Shown: in pieces, positions 15,451 through 24,513 of the stretch
How the letters are laid out: each line of letters opens with the position of its first letter
Position numbering within the stretch: position 1 is the stretch's first letter
Assembly (NCBI RefSeq): GCF_016901815.1
Contig: NZ_JACSNR010000007.1
Span: 1 to 64,000, forward strand
Reading direction: 5' to 3'
Source: Hydrogenoanaerobacterium saccharovorans
GTDB lineage: Bacteria > Bacillota > Clostridia > Oscillospirales > Ruminococcaceae
DNA length: 64,000 nt
Position numbers and translations under genes: made by a program
Notes under the pieces: model-generated
The model's database searches: none
What the model saw: only the letters and a program-made list of their open reading frames with translations
Told to the model about the DNA's origin: nothing

Positions 15451-16524
15451 ATGAAAAAATATAAGGTAGGCGTAGTAGGAGCAACTGGCATGGTCGGACA
15501 GCGGTTCGTTTCACTGCTGGAGCACCATCCGTGGTTTGAGGTTGTCAAGCTGGCAGCCTCTCCCCGCTCCGCCGGCAAAACCTACCGGGAGGCTCTGGGC
15601 AGCCGCTGGGCTATGCCCACTCCAGTTCCGGCTTCCATGGCAGATCTGGTGATGTATGACGCCTCCGATGTGGAGAAGATGGCAGACGGCCTGGACTTTG
15701 TGTTCTGTGCCGTGGATATGAAGAAGGACGAGATCCGTGCCCTGGAGGAACGCTATGCCAAGGCCGAATGCCCGGTGATCTCCAATAACTCTGCCCATCG
15801 CTTCACCCCCGATGTCCCCATGATTATCCCGGAGATCAACGCCGATCACATGAAGATTATTGATGCGCAGCGCCGCCGTCTGGGAACCAAGCGTGGCTTT
15901 ATCGCAGTCAAATCCAACTGCTCGCTTCAGAGCTATGTCCCCGCCCTGGAACCCCTGCGGGACTTCGGCGTCCGTGAAGTACTGGCCTGTACCTACCAGG
16001 CGATCTCCGGCGCCGGCAAGACCTTTGAAACCTGGCCCGAAATGGTGGACAATGTGATCCCCTTCATCAGCGGCGAGGAGGAGAAGAGCGAAAAGGAACC
16101 CATGAAGATCTGGGGTACTGTGGAGGGCGATGAGATCAAGCTGGCTTCTTCCCCGTCCATCACAACCCAGTGCATCCGTGTCCCGGTTACCGATGGACAT
16201 CTGGCAGCTGTCTTTGTACGCTTTGACCACAAGCCTTCCAAGGAGGAGATTCTCCGCCGCTGGAAGGAGTTTGCCGGAGAGCCCCAGCGTCTGAACCTGC
16301 CCTCTGCTCCCAAGCAGTTCCTGACCTACTTTGAGGAGGACAACATGCCCCAGACCCGGCTCAACCGGGATCAGGAACATGGCATGGGCGTATCCATCGG
16401 ACGCCTCCGGGAAGACAGCCAGTATGACTACAAGTTTGTCTGCCTGTCCCACAATACCATCCGCGGCGCTGCCGGCGGTGCGGTGCTGATGGCAGAGCTC
16501 CTGGCTGAAAACGGCTACCTGTAA
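15451..16524 (+). CDS. asd: Aspartate-semialdehyde dehydrogenase
   Basis: A 357-residue NADP-dependent enzyme that reduces aspartyl phosphate to the semialdehyde for lysine/diaminopimelate, threonine and methionine synthesis. The N-terminal Rossmann motif is GVVGATGMVGQRF (about residues 7-19). The catalytic Cys lies in KSNCSLQ at about residue 156. The sequence is of the longer archaeal/fungal-like type rather than the usual bacterial type, consistent with many clostridia. The gene stands alone with its own promoter and a strong terminator. Confidence 0.95.
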   Translation: MKKYKVGVVGATGMVGQRFVSLLEHHPWFEVVKLAASPRSAGKTYREALGSRWAMPTPVPASMADLVMYDASDVEKMADGLDFVFCAVDMKKDEIRALEERYAKAECPVISNNSAHRFTPDVPMIIPEINADHMKIIDAQRRRLGTKRGFIAVKSNCSLQSYVPALEPLRDFGVREVLACTYQAISGAGKTFETWPEMVDNVIPFISGEEEKSEKEPMKIWGTVEGDEIKLASSPSITTQCIRVPVTDGHLAAVFVRFDHKPSKEEILRRWKEFAGEPQRLNLPSAPKQFLTYFEEDNMPQTRLNRDQEHGMGVSIGRLREDSQYDYKFVCLSHNTIRGAAGGAVLMAELLAENGYL

Positions 16525-16555
16525 GAACGGTCCTTCCCTTTCTGATACAATAAAG

Positions 16556-16597
16556 AAACCCTCCTGCCCGAATCAAAATCGGACAGGAGGGTTTTTC
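16556..16597. terminator. Bidirectional terminator between asd and tyrS
   Basis: The stem of CCTCCTG/CAGGAGG flanked by GGG/CCC is extended by A and T runs on both sides, so it can end both convergent transcripts. Confidence 0.9.
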
Positions 16598-16609
16598 TGT
16601 GCGGAAATC

Positions 16610-16637
16610 GGAACAGACCATCCGGATGGTCTGTTCC
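16610..16637. repeat. Perfect 28-bp palindrome
   Basis: GGAACAGACCATCC and its exact complement meet without a spacer. It lies between the asd terminator and the tyrS stop. There is no T run beside it, so it is not a classic terminator. Confidence 0.9.
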
Positions 16638-16717
16638 CTGTCTGAGGAGCTTTCAGAAGCGCCGCCCGTTTTCTGGGCAGCCGGTATACGGCAGAGCTGT
16701 TCCCCTGGGATTTCTGG

Positions 16718-17944
16718 TTATGCCAGGGTGATCTTCTTGAAGGTCTTCTTACCGCGGCGGACCATCACGCCATTCTTGACCTCTTCCTGGGTCAGGACAG
16801 CAGCCAGGTCAGTCACCTTCTCCTCACCAACGGTCACGCCGCCCTGCTGGATTGCACGGCGGGCTTCCGACTTGGAGGGGCAGAGTCCTGCCAGAGTGAG
16901 GACATCGATCACCGGAATGGTACCCTCTGCACTGAACTGAGCAGCTTCCAGAGCAAAGGACGGTACATTGGTGCTGTCAGCACCGGGGGTAAAGAGAGCC
17001 TTGGCAGCTTCCAGAGCCTTGTCGGCCTCTTCCTTGCCGTGAACCATCTCAGTGAGTTCGTAGGCCAGCAGTTCCTTCTTTTCGTTGATGCGGCTGGGGT
17101 CCCAATGCTCGATCTCTTCGATTTCCTCCAGCGAACGGAAGGTGAGCAGCCGGATGCACTTCATGACATCCTGGTCGTCAATGTTGCGCCAGTACTGGAA
17201 GAACTCAAACGGAGTGGTCTTGTTGGGATCAAGCCACACTGCGCCGCTGGCAGTCTTGCCCATCTTCTTGCCCTCGCTGTTGAGCAGCAGAGTGATGGTC
17301 ATGGCGTAGGCGTCATCACCGGTCTTTTTGCGAATCAGCTCGGTACCTGCCAGCATGTTGCTCCACTGGTCGTTGCCGCCGAACTGCATATTGCAGCCCA
17401 GGGTGGTGTGCAGGTGCAGGAAGTCATAGGCCTGCATGATCATGTAGTTGAACTCCAGGAAGCTCAGGCCCTTTTCCATTCTCTGCTTGTAGCACTCGGC
17501 CCGGAGCATATTGTTTACCGAGAAGTGTACGCCTACTTCCCGGAGCAGCTGTACATAGTTGAGATCCATGAGCCAGTCGGCATTGTTGACCATAACAGCC
17601 TTGTCCTCGCCGAACTCAATGAACCGCTCCATCTGCTTCTTGAAGCAGTCGCAGTTGTGCTGGATGGTTTCGGGGGTCATCATGGTGCGCATATCGGTAC
17701 GGCCGGAGGGGTCACCTACCATGCCGGTACCACCGCCGATCAGCACGATGGGACGGTTGCCTGCCAGCTGCAGACGCTTCATCAGGCAGAGCGCCATGAA
17801 ATGTCCCACATGCAGCGAATCCGCTGTGGGGTCAAAGCCGATATAGAACCGGGCGCCGCCGTTGTTGATCAGTTCCCGGATTTCGGGCTCATCAGTCACC
17901 TGTGCGATCAGGCCGCGGGCCTGCAGTTCTTCATAAATTCCCAT
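16718..17944 (-). CDS. tyrS: Tyrosyl-tRNA synthetase
   Basis: A 408-residue class Ic synthetase that charges tRNA-Tyr. The HIGH-type motif is HVGHF at about residues 46-50, the KMSKS-type motif is KMGKT near 235, and a C-terminal S4 RNA-binding domain covers about 340-405. Length is normal. AAAGGAGG precedes the ATG. Expression is controlled by a T-box leader directly upstream with a Tyr specifier, so transcription is read through when uncharged tRNA-Tyr accumulates. Confidence 0.98.
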   Translation of the reverse strand: MGIYEELQARGLIAQVTDEPEIRELINNGGARFYIGFDPTADSLHVGHFMALCLMKRLQLAGNRPIVLIGGGTGMVGDPSGRTDMRTMMTPETIQHNCDCFKKQMERFIEFGEDKAVMVNNADWLMDLNYVQLLREVGVHFSVNNMLRAECYKQRMEKGLSFLEFNYMIMQAYDFLHLHTTLGCNMQFGGNDQWSNMLAGTELIRKKTGDDAYAMTITLLLNSEGKKMGKTASGAVWLDPNKTTPFEFFQYWRNIDDQDVMKCIRLLTFRSLEEIEEIEHWDPSRINEKKELLAYELTEMVHGKEEADKALEAAKALFTPGADSTNVPSFALEAAQFSAEGTIPVIDVLTLAGLCPSKSEARRAIQQGGVTVGEEKVTDLAAVLTQEEVKNGVMVRRGKKTFKKITLA

Positions 17945-17970
17945 TTGTTTATCCTCCTTTTTCCATACAA

Positions 17971-18230
17971 AAAGCGCCCTCTATCCGCATCATACGGATA
18001 GAGGGCGCATCAATAGCGCGGTACCACCTCTGTTCGCTGCATTATGCAGCCTCAGCGGACACAGTTTCTGTGTCCAGGGCTGTTAACGCAGCCAACGCGG
18101 CTCATCCTACTCTTGGTTCAGACTGCAGCTCAGGGATGTACTCGCCAGCCGACCTCCGCCTTTTTCCACCAACCAAAGGCTCTCTGCAGTCCAGTCCTGC
18201 CGGTTACCTGTTCCCGTCACAGCTATTAGT
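17971..18230 (-). promoter_or_regulatory. T-box leader of tyrS
   Basis: The conserved T-box sequence AGGTGGTACCGCG lies at 18016-18030, complementary to the tRNA acceptor end. It is followed by the terminator stem GCGCCCTCTATCCG (17974-17987 paired with 17995-18008) and a T run. Upstream, GAGTACATC provides a UAC specifier codon for tyrosine in the expected stem I position. Confidence 0.93.
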
Positions 18231-18233
18231 TGC

Positions 18234-18262
18234 ATTATAGTATATCCCATCGGGATTGTCAA
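18234..18262 (-). promoter_or_regulatory. Consensus promoter of the tyrS T-box transcript
   Basis: Perfect TTGACA and TATAAT with a 17-base spacer on the minus strand. The -35 box overlaps the last bases of recN (stop at 18259). Confidence 0.95.
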
Positions 18263-19932
18263 CGGGATTTTTCCAGCAGCTCCGCAGCGGCGCTGAGGGT
18301 TGCCGGTGTGATCACATCGCCGCCCATGATCCGGGCCAGCTCCTGGGTGCGCTCCTCCTCGCTCAGCGATTCCACACTGGTGAAGGTCTTGCCGTCCCGC
18401 ACCTTCTTGCTGATGAGCAGATGGTGGTCGGCATAGGCTGCCACCTGGGCCAGGTGGGTCACGCAGATCACCTGCCGTCCGGCGGATACCTCATGGAGCT
18501 TCCGTCCGATCTTCTGGGCAGCCCGTCCGCTGACACCGGTGTCGATCTCATCAAAAATCATGGTGTCCACATTGTCCCGGTCGGACAGCACATTCTTCAT
18601 CGCCAGCATGATCCGGGACAGCTCACCGCCGGAAGCGATCTTTGCCAGCGGCTTGGGCTCTTCGCCCACATTGGTGCTGACCTGCAGCTCAAAGTCGTCC
18701 ATTCCCAGGGAGGACAGCGCCTTTTCCCGGAACACCGGAAGGAACCGTACTGCCGACATATCCAGGAACTGCAGCTCCTCCTGAATCTTGGCTGTAAACT
18801 CCTCCGCGGCCTTTTTCCGGTCTGCGGAGAGCTGCCGTGCCAGGTCATAGCACCGGGCAAACTGCCGGCTGCGCTCCTGCTCCAGCTGGGCCAGCTTCTC
18901 CTCTGAGAAGGTGATGTCGTCCAGCTCGGCCTTGGCCTTTTCCAGGAAGGCCAGGATCGCAGGAATATCCGCACCATACTTGCGCTTGAGCATATTGATG
19001 GTATCCAGACGGTTTTCGATATACTCCGCCCGGGCAGGATCATAATCCATATTGTCCAGGGCGTCCTGTACGCTGGAAGCACAGTCCTCCAGCTCATATT
19101 TATAACCGCTCACCGCAGTAGCTGTGGGCGCAAAGTCCTCCATGTACCGTCCGGCTTCCTCCAGCTGGGCAGCCAGTTCTTCCATCTGCTCCACAATGCC
19201 GGGGATTTCGCCGTTTTCATCGCCGCTCAGCAGAGCCAGAGCCGCTGCCAGAGCCTGGGTGATCCGCTCGGAATTGCGCAGAATCCGGCGTTGGGACAGC
19301 AGCTCCTCCTCCTCCCCGGAGGTCAGGGCTGCTTCGGTGATCTCATTGATCTGATAGGTGAGCAGGTCGGTTTTGTGCGCCTTTTCCGCCTCATCGGCTG
19401 AGAGTGCCCCGATCCGGTCATTGATCTCCCGGAGCCGGGTAAACTCAGTCTGGTACTCGCTCAGAGCCTGTCCCAGACCGCCGTACAGATCAATGTAGCC
19501 CAGATGCTTTTCTGCCGAAAGCAGCTGCTGGCTGTCGTGCTGTCCATGGACATTGATGAGCATGCCGGAGATGTTTTTGAGCATGGATACCGTAGCAGGC
19601 TGTCCGTTGATCTTGCACTGGGTCTTGCCGTCCTGGTGGAGGGTGCGCATGATGAGCAGACTGTCGCCCGATTCGATCTCATATCCCAGATCTGCCAGTG
19701 TACTCAGAACCCTGGGCGGGACATCGTCAAAGACAGCTGTGATCGAAGCCGAATTTTCCCCGGTCCGGATAATATCCCGGGAGGTACGCTCTCCCAGCAC
19801 CGCGTTGATGGCATTGATCAGAATGGTTTTGCCTGCGCCGGTCTCGCCGGTAAAGACATTGAACCCCTGGGCAAAGTTGATATCCGCTTCCTTGATAACT
19901 GCAATATTCTTGATGTAAAGCTGGGAAAGCAT
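18259..19932 (-). CDS. recN: DNA repair protein RecN
   Basis: A 557-residue SMC-like ATPase for double-strand break repair. Walker A GETGAGKT lies at residues 29-36, a long coiled coil fills the centre (about 160-380), and the C-terminal half holds the signature LASGGELSR and Walker B with the DTGVSG switch. I chose the ATG at 19932 because AAAGGGGC precedes it and MLSQLYIKN is the family start; the frame to 20001 lies over argR sequence. It follows argR closely, the order argR-recN being standard in Firmicutes. Confidence 0.97.
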   Translation of the reverse strand: MLSQLYIKNIAVIKEADINFAQGFNVFTGETGAGKTILINAINAVLGERTSRDIIRTGENSASITAVFDDVPPRVLSTLADLGYEIESGDSLLIMRTLHQDGKTQCKINGQPATVSMLKNISGMLINVHGQHDSQQLLSAEKHLGYIDLYGGLGQALSEYQTEFTRLREINDRIGALSADEAEKAHKTDLLTYQINEITEAALTSGEEEELLSQRRILRNSERITQALAAALALLSGDENGEIPGIVEQMEELAAQLEEAGRYMEDFAPTATAVSGYKYELEDCASSVQDALDNMDYDPARAEYIENRLDTINMLKRKYGADIPAILAFLEKAKAELDDITFSEEKLAQLEQERSRQFARCYDLARQLSADRKKAAEEFTAKIQEELQFLDMSAVRFLPVFREKALSSLGMDDFELQVSTNVGEEPKPLAKIASGGELSRIMLAMKNVLSDRDNVDTMIFDEIDTGVSGRAAQKIGRKLHEVSAGRQVICVTHLAQVAAYADHHLLISKKVRDGKTFTSVESLSEEERTQELARIMGGDVITPATLSAAAELLEKSR

Positions 19933-19945
19933 TCGGATCGCCCCT

Positions 19946-20401
19946 TTACTTCCGGCTGATTTTGTGAAGCTGATCCACAAACTCTGCCGCCTGTTCTTCA
20001 TTGCGCATCAGTACAAAGATGGTGTCATCACCGGAGAGGGTGCCAACAACCCCTTTCCAGTGCAGCTGATCCATGGATACACATACGGCATTTGCCATAC
20101 CAGTCCTGCATTTGATTACCACGATATTGTTGGCATAGTCGATGTGCAGCAGCGACTGGGTAAAAATACTGCGGAACCCTTCCATATCGCCGGTCTGACG
20201 ATCCTGGGTGGGTTTGGCATATATGTAGCGTCCGTCTGAGCTCTGTACCTTCACCAGACGCAGTTCCTTGATGTCCCGGGATACAGTGGCCTGGGTTACA
20301 CGGAACCCTGCATCGGACAGCATTGCCATCAGTTCCTCTTGAGTGGTCACAGCATTATCCGAGATCAGTTCCAGGATTTTTCGATGTCGTTCGGTCTTCA
20401 T
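19946..20401 (-). CDS. argR: Arginine repressor
   Basis: A 151-residue hexameric regulator of arginine metabolism. The N-terminal winged helix has the signature TQEELMAML and TQATVSRDIKELRLVKV. The C-terminal domain that binds L-arginine and trimerises contains GTLSGDDTIFVLMR. Length is typical. It lies four bases after nadK and 13 before recN, in the dxs-tlyA-nadK-argR-recN run. No arginine biosynthesis genes are in the window. Confidence 0.96.
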   Translation of the reverse strand: MKTERHRKILELISDNAVTTQEELMAMLSDAGFRVTQATVSRDIKELRLVKVQSSDGRYIYAKPTQDRQTGDMEGFRSIFTQSLLHIDYANNIVVIKCRTGMANAVCVSMDQLHWKGVVGTLSGDDTIFVLMRNEEQAAEFVDQLHKISRK

Positions 20402-20405
20402 GCGA

Positions 20406-21287
20406 TCACGCCTTTCTCTCTATTTCAGCGGGTTCAGTTCCCGTGAGTTTCTTTCCAAGAGTCTGATAAAAACTGCTCGCGCTGAGCTGGATAAAACGGG
20501 ATTTCCGGGCGGCAGCGGAAATTTCAAGCCGGGTACCATCCACCATGGGACAGATGGTTGTGCCATCCACTGCAACACCGGCATCCGGAGGTGTGTTCCG
20601 GGTGACCAGCCGCACTTCCAATGGGGCATCCGGCCCCAGCACCACACTGCGGTCCGCCAGCGAATGGGGACAGATGGGTGTGACGATCAGGCAGTCCATA
20701 CCCGGATCGACGATAGCTCCGCCAGCTGACATGGAATAGGCGGTGGAACCGGTGGGTGTGGCAAAAATCAGGCCATCAGCCCGGTAGGAAGCAAATGCGG
20801 CTCCGCCCCGGAACACCTCGATGTCGATCATACTGGCGACCATCTGCCGGGCAATAACCACATCATTGAGCGCATAGCTCTGACAGGTGCTGCCATCCGG
20901 CTGACGGACTGTGACGGAAAGCACGGTCCGGGGCTGTATGCCGAACTGTCCGGCAGCCAGCTTCTGCAGGCTGTCCCCGAACGGTGGCTCAATCTGGGTG
21001 AGATACCCCAGCCGTCCTGAGTTGATGCCGATCACCGGGCGGTCAAATTCCAGTGCGTCCAGTGCGGTGTGGATCATGGTGCCGTCGCCGCCGATGCTGA
21101 TGGCGGCATCACAGCTTTGCATGGCTTCCCGATCGTCCAGAACCTGACAGCCGGAACAGTTCAGCACCGCATTCAGCTCAGGTGTGAGCAGCACTTCCGC
21201 GCCGCAGCGCAGCAGCTCTGCGGCTGCCTCAGCCGCACAGTCTGCCGCATTGGCCTTATCCAGATTCACAACCAGATAAAAGCGCAT
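20406..21287 (-). CDS. nadK: NAD kinase
   Basis: A 293-residue ATP-NAD kinase that makes NADP. The GGDGT motif lies at residues 66-70, with NDVVI in the middle and GSTAYSMSAGG after it. I chose the ATG at 21287 because GGAGGG precedes it by six bases; the frame to 21302 would begin within that site. It is tightly packed between tlyA and argR, as in other Firmicutes. Confidence 0.95.
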   Translation of the reverse strand: MRFYLVVNLDKANAADCAAEAAAELLRCGAEVLLTPELNAVLNCSGCQVLDDREAMQSCDAAISIGGDGTMIHTALDALEFDRPVIGINSGRLGYLTQIEPPFGDSLQKLAAGQFGIQPRTVLSVTVRQPDGSTCQSYALNDVVIARQMVASMIDIEVFRGGAAFASYRADGLIFATPTGSTAYSMSAGGAIVDPGMDCLIVTPICPHSLADRSVVLGPDAPLEVRLVTRNTPPDAGVAVDGTTICPMVDGTRLEISAAARKSRFIQLSASSFYQTLGKKLTGTEPAEIERKA

Positions 21288-21306
21288 GGCTGTCCCTCCC
21301 AATCAA

Positions 21307-22110
21307 TCAGTCATCCAGATCCTCGTGCGAGGAGCCTACAATGGCGGAGAGATCCTCCTCAGACACGGTGGACGGTTCGCTGTCCTTGCACAGATACATC
21401 AGGTATTCGATGTTTCCCTTGGCGCCCTTGATGGGGGAAAAATCCAGTCCCCGCACCGAGAAGCCCAGTTCCAGGGCGAACCGGTAGATCTTCTGCAGCA
21501 CTTCCAGATGCACAGCCGGGTCCTTGATGATGCCGTTTTTCCCGACCTTTTCCCGTCCGGCTTCAAACTGCGGCTTGACCAGGCAGGCACAGCTGCCGCC
21601 CTCCCGCAGGAAACGGTACACCACCGGCAGGATCAGGGTCAGCGAGATAAAGGACACATCCACCGAGATGAAGTCAATGGGCTCAGGGATCTGTTCATCG
21701 GTGAGGTACCGGATATTGGTGCGCTCCATATTGATGACCCGGGGGTCATTGCGCAGGGACCAGGCCAGTTCGCCATAGCCCACATCCACCGCATATACCT
21801 TGACTGCGCCGTTCTGGAGCATACAGTCGGTAAAGCCGCCGGTGGAAGCGCCGAAGTCACAGCAGGTCTTGCCCTTCAGTTCCAGACCGAAGGAGGCCAT
21901 TGCCTTTTCCAGCTTGAGCCCTCCCCGGCTGACATACCGCAGGGTATTGCCCCTAACCTCAATCCGGTCGTCCTCCTTGACCGTGATTCCGGCTTTATCC
22001 GCCTTCTGGTCGTTGACATAGACGATGCCTGCCATAATCATGGCCTTGGCCCGTTCACGGCTCTGTGCCTGCCCTTGTTCCACAAGCACTACATCCAGTC
22101 TTTTTTTCAA
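21307..22110 (-). CDS. tlyA: TlyA-family rRNA methyltransferase
   Basis: A 267-residue protein with an N-terminal S4 RNA-binding domain (about residues 1-60, KKRLDVVLVEQGQAQSRERAKA) and a FtsJ-like SAM-dependent methyltransferase domain with CCDFGASTGGFTD at about 83-95. TlyA proteins 2'-O-methylate cytidines in ribosomal RNA, and some were first described as hemolysins. The start overlaps the dxs stop by four bases, indicating coupling in the same operon. Confidence 0.93.
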   Translation of the reverse strand: MKKRLDVVLVEQGQAQSRERAKAMIMAGIVYVNDQKADKAGITVKEDDRIEVRGNTLRYVSRGGLKLEKAMASFGLELKGKTCCDFGASTGGFTDCMLQNGAVKVYAVDVGYGELAWSLRNDPRVINMERTNIRYLTDEQIPEPIDFISVDVSFISLTLILPVVYRFLREGGSCACLVKPQFEAGREKVGKNGIIKDPAVHLEVLQKIYRFALELGFSVRGLDFSPIKGAKGNIEYLMYLCKDSEPSTVSEEDLSAIVGSSHEDLDD

Positions 22111-23969
22111 TGCAAACTCTCTCCCAATACAGTCTTGATGATCGAATCATGGTCGGCATGGAACAGCTGATAGCCATGCTCCACGCCGCACTGCGGAATA
22201 AAACAGTTTTCTACGGCAAACAGCCGGAACTGTCCCTGGTATCCCTGCTCCATCAGATGTAGGGCACAGAGCTCCCCGATGGACCCGCTGCGGATTCCCT
22301 CCTCATAGAAGAAGATCCGCTGGTAGCGCTCCGTCTGTTCCAGTGCTGCTTCCGGAATAGGATAGATGCGGTTGAGCACCAGGACATCCACCGCTCTTCC
22401 CTGTTCCTCCAGCGATTTCCGGGCCAGGAACAGCTCCTCCGCAAGCCGTCCATAGGTCACCAGCAGGGTATCGCCTCCCCGGTTCTCCAGGAACCAGCTG
22501 TCGGTGTTCTCTCCAAGGACAGACGCCGTCAGTGCCGGCTGGGCACCCTTGGGATAGCGCACCGCACAGATGCCGGTGCCATTGTCCACCGCTTCAGCCA
22601 GGTCGGCTTCCAGCTGCCGGTAGGTCACCGGGGAATAGATCACTGTCCCGGGCACCATCCGCAGCATGGACACATCAAAAAGCCCCTGATGGGTCTCGCC
22701 ATCGGCGCCTACGATTCCCGCCCGGTCGATTGCCAGGACGATATGCTTCGGTTCGATGGCGGCGTCATGGATCAGCTGGTCACAGGTGCGCTGCAGGAAG
22801 GTGGAATAGACCGCGAACACCGGGACGGTTCCCTGGGTGCTCATGCCGCAGGCAAAGCTCACAGCGTGTTCCTCGGCGATTCCCACATCGTAGAACCGTC
22901 CGGCAGCCGCATACCGGCGCTCAAATTCCTCCAGGCCGGTGCCATCGGTCATGGCGGCAGTAATCACGGCGATCTGCGGGCGGGTCTGGGCCAGCTCACA
23001 GATGCTCCTGCCGAAGGCCCCGGAAAATCCAGGATCAGAGGGCTTGAGCGGCAGCCCGCTTTTCAGGTCAAAGGGGCTGACTCCATGGTATTTGCTGGGG
23101 TTTTCCATAGCGGGACGGTAGCCCATTCCCTTGGTGGTGTGCACATGGACCACACAGGGGCGGGCATATTCCCGGGCCCGCTCAAACACATCCCGGAGGC
23201 TTTCCAGGTCATGCCCGTCCACCGGACCGAAGTAACGCAGTCCGAAGTCCTCAAACAGATTGGAGTGGTACATCATCTGCCGGAGGGTCTTTTTGGAATT
23301 TGCCAGGGCATTCCGGATGGGTTTTCCCACTACCGGCACACCGCCCAGAAAACTCTTGGCGTTGTCCTTGAAGCGGAAATACTGCCGGGACGAACGCATT
23401 TTCGCCAGATAATTGGCAACATTCCCCACATTCCGGGAAATGGACATGTCATTGTCATTGAGGACAATGATGATTTTTTCTCCGCTGCGTCCGGCGTTGT
23501 TCATGCCCTCATAGGCAACACCGCTGCCAAAGGAGCCATCACCGATCACAGCGATGGCAAAGCCCTCTTCTCCATGCAGGCGCATGGCCTCTGCCATACC
23601 CAGTGCCGCCGAAATGGACACACCGGAATGACCGCCCAGATAGGCATCATACAGGCTTTCCTTCTGCTTGGGGAATCCGGACAGGCCGTTTTCCTGACGC
23701 AGGGTATCAAACCGGGCATTGCGCCCGGTGATGATCTTATGTGTATAGGCCTGATGGCCCACATCCCAGACAATCTTATCCTGGGGACAGTCAAATACAC
23801 TGTGCAGTGCCAGGGTCAGTTCCACAGTGCCCAGGCTGGAAGCCAGATGACCGCCAGTCCGGGATACGGTGGACAGAATCCTCTGACGGATCTCTCCAGC
23901 CAGGTATTGCTGTTCTGCCAGGCTGAGTTTTTTCAGATCTGCCGGAGATTTTATCGATTCAAGATACAT
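22107..23969 (-). CDS. dxs: 1-deoxy-D-xylulose-5-phosphate synthase
   Basis: A 620-residue thiamine-diphosphate enzyme that condenses pyruvate and glyceraldehyde-3-phosphate, the first step of the MEP isoprenoid pathway. The cofactor motif GDGS at 143-146 is followed by NDND at 171-174. The transketolase-like pyrimidine domain contains DRAGIVGADG, and a C-terminal transketolase domain completes the fold. Length is normal. It sits with ispA in one operon, linking precursor supply with prenyl chain synthesis. Confidence 0.97.
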   Translation of the reverse strand: MYLESIKSPADLKKLSLAEQQYLAGEIRQRILSTVSRTGGHLASSLGTVELTLALHSVFDCPQDKIVWDVGHQAYTHKIITGRNARFDTLRQENGLSGFPKQKESLYDAYLGGHSGVSISAALGMAEAMRLHGEEGFAIAVIGDGSFGSGVAYEGMNNAGRSGEKIIIVLNDNDMSISRNVGNVANYLAKMRSSRQYFRFKDNAKSFLGGVPVVGKPIRNALANSKKTLRQMMYHSNLFEDFGLRYFGPVDGHDLESLRDVFERAREYARPCVVHVHTTKGMGYRPAMENPSKYHGVSPFDLKSGLPLKPSDPGFSGAFGRSICELAQTRPQIAVITAAMTDGTGLEEFERRYAAAGRFYDVGIAEEHAVSFACGMSTQGTVPVFAVYSTFLQRTCDQLIHDAAIEPKHIVLAIDRAGIVGADGETHQGLFDVSMLRMVPGTVIYSPVTYRQLEADLAEAVDNGTGICAVRYPKGAQPALTASVLGENTDSWFLENRGGDTLLVTYGRLAEELFLARKSLEEQGRAVDVLVLNRIYPIPEAALEQTERYQRIFFYEEGIRSGSIGELCALHLMEQGYQGQFRLFAVENCFIPQCGVEHGYQLFHADHDSIIKTVLGESLH

Positions 23970-23993
23970 GGATCTCCTCCATTCCCATACGGA

Positions 23994-24497
23994 TCAGAAT
24001 ACCGGCACTATCATTGCAATCAGAATGCCAAGCAAAGCTCCGCCCAGAACCTCCAGCGGAGTATGGCCCAGAAATTCATTGAGTTCCTTCTGTTCCCGGT
24101 CCTCGTCCTCATCCAGTTCCTTTTCCGGATGACTGCCCAGCAGCGCAAAAAGGCTGTTGGGATTGCTCAGATCCAGCACCATGCGGTTGAGCACCTTGGC
24201 CTGTTCACCGGCTGCCCTGCGGACACCCATGGCGTCATACATCACCACGCAGGCAAATGCCAGCGCAAGGGCGAATTCCGGCGAGGAATAGCCCACCTTC
24301 TTGGCAATGGCAATGGTGATGGAGCAGACAAAAGCCGAATGCGCACTGGGCATACCGCCGGCGCCGACCATCCGCTCTGCCTGCAGAATTCCGTTCTGCA
24401 GATAGAACAGCAGGGTTTTGATAAGCTGAGCGGAAAACCATGAAATCACCGCAACATCTATAAAGTAATTGCTCACAAGCAATTTGAGAAGTTCCAT
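23994..24497 (-). CDS. Divergent PAP2-family (DUF212) membrane protein
   Basis: A 167-residue protein of the divergent PAP2/YuiD type. Conserved features are FSAQLIKT near the N-terminus, GAGGMPSAHSAFV at about 45-57 and VVMYDAMGVRRAAGEQA at about 85-101. Several hydrophobic segments suggest a membrane protein. PAP2-like folds hydrolyse lipid phosphates, and its location between ispA and dxs suggests a polyprenyl-phosphate substrate, but the enzymatic role of this subfamily is not established. Confidence 0.88.
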   Translation of the reverse strand: MELLKLLVSNYFIDVAVISWFSAQLIKTLLFYLQNGILQAERMVGAGGMPSAHSAFVCSITIAIAKKVGYSSPEFALALAFACVVMYDAMGVRRAAGEQAKVLNRMVLDLSNPNSLFALLGSHPEKELDEDEDREQKELNEFLGHTPLEVLGGALLGILIAMIVPVF

Positions 24498-24513
24498 ACG
24501 ATCAGATCCAATC

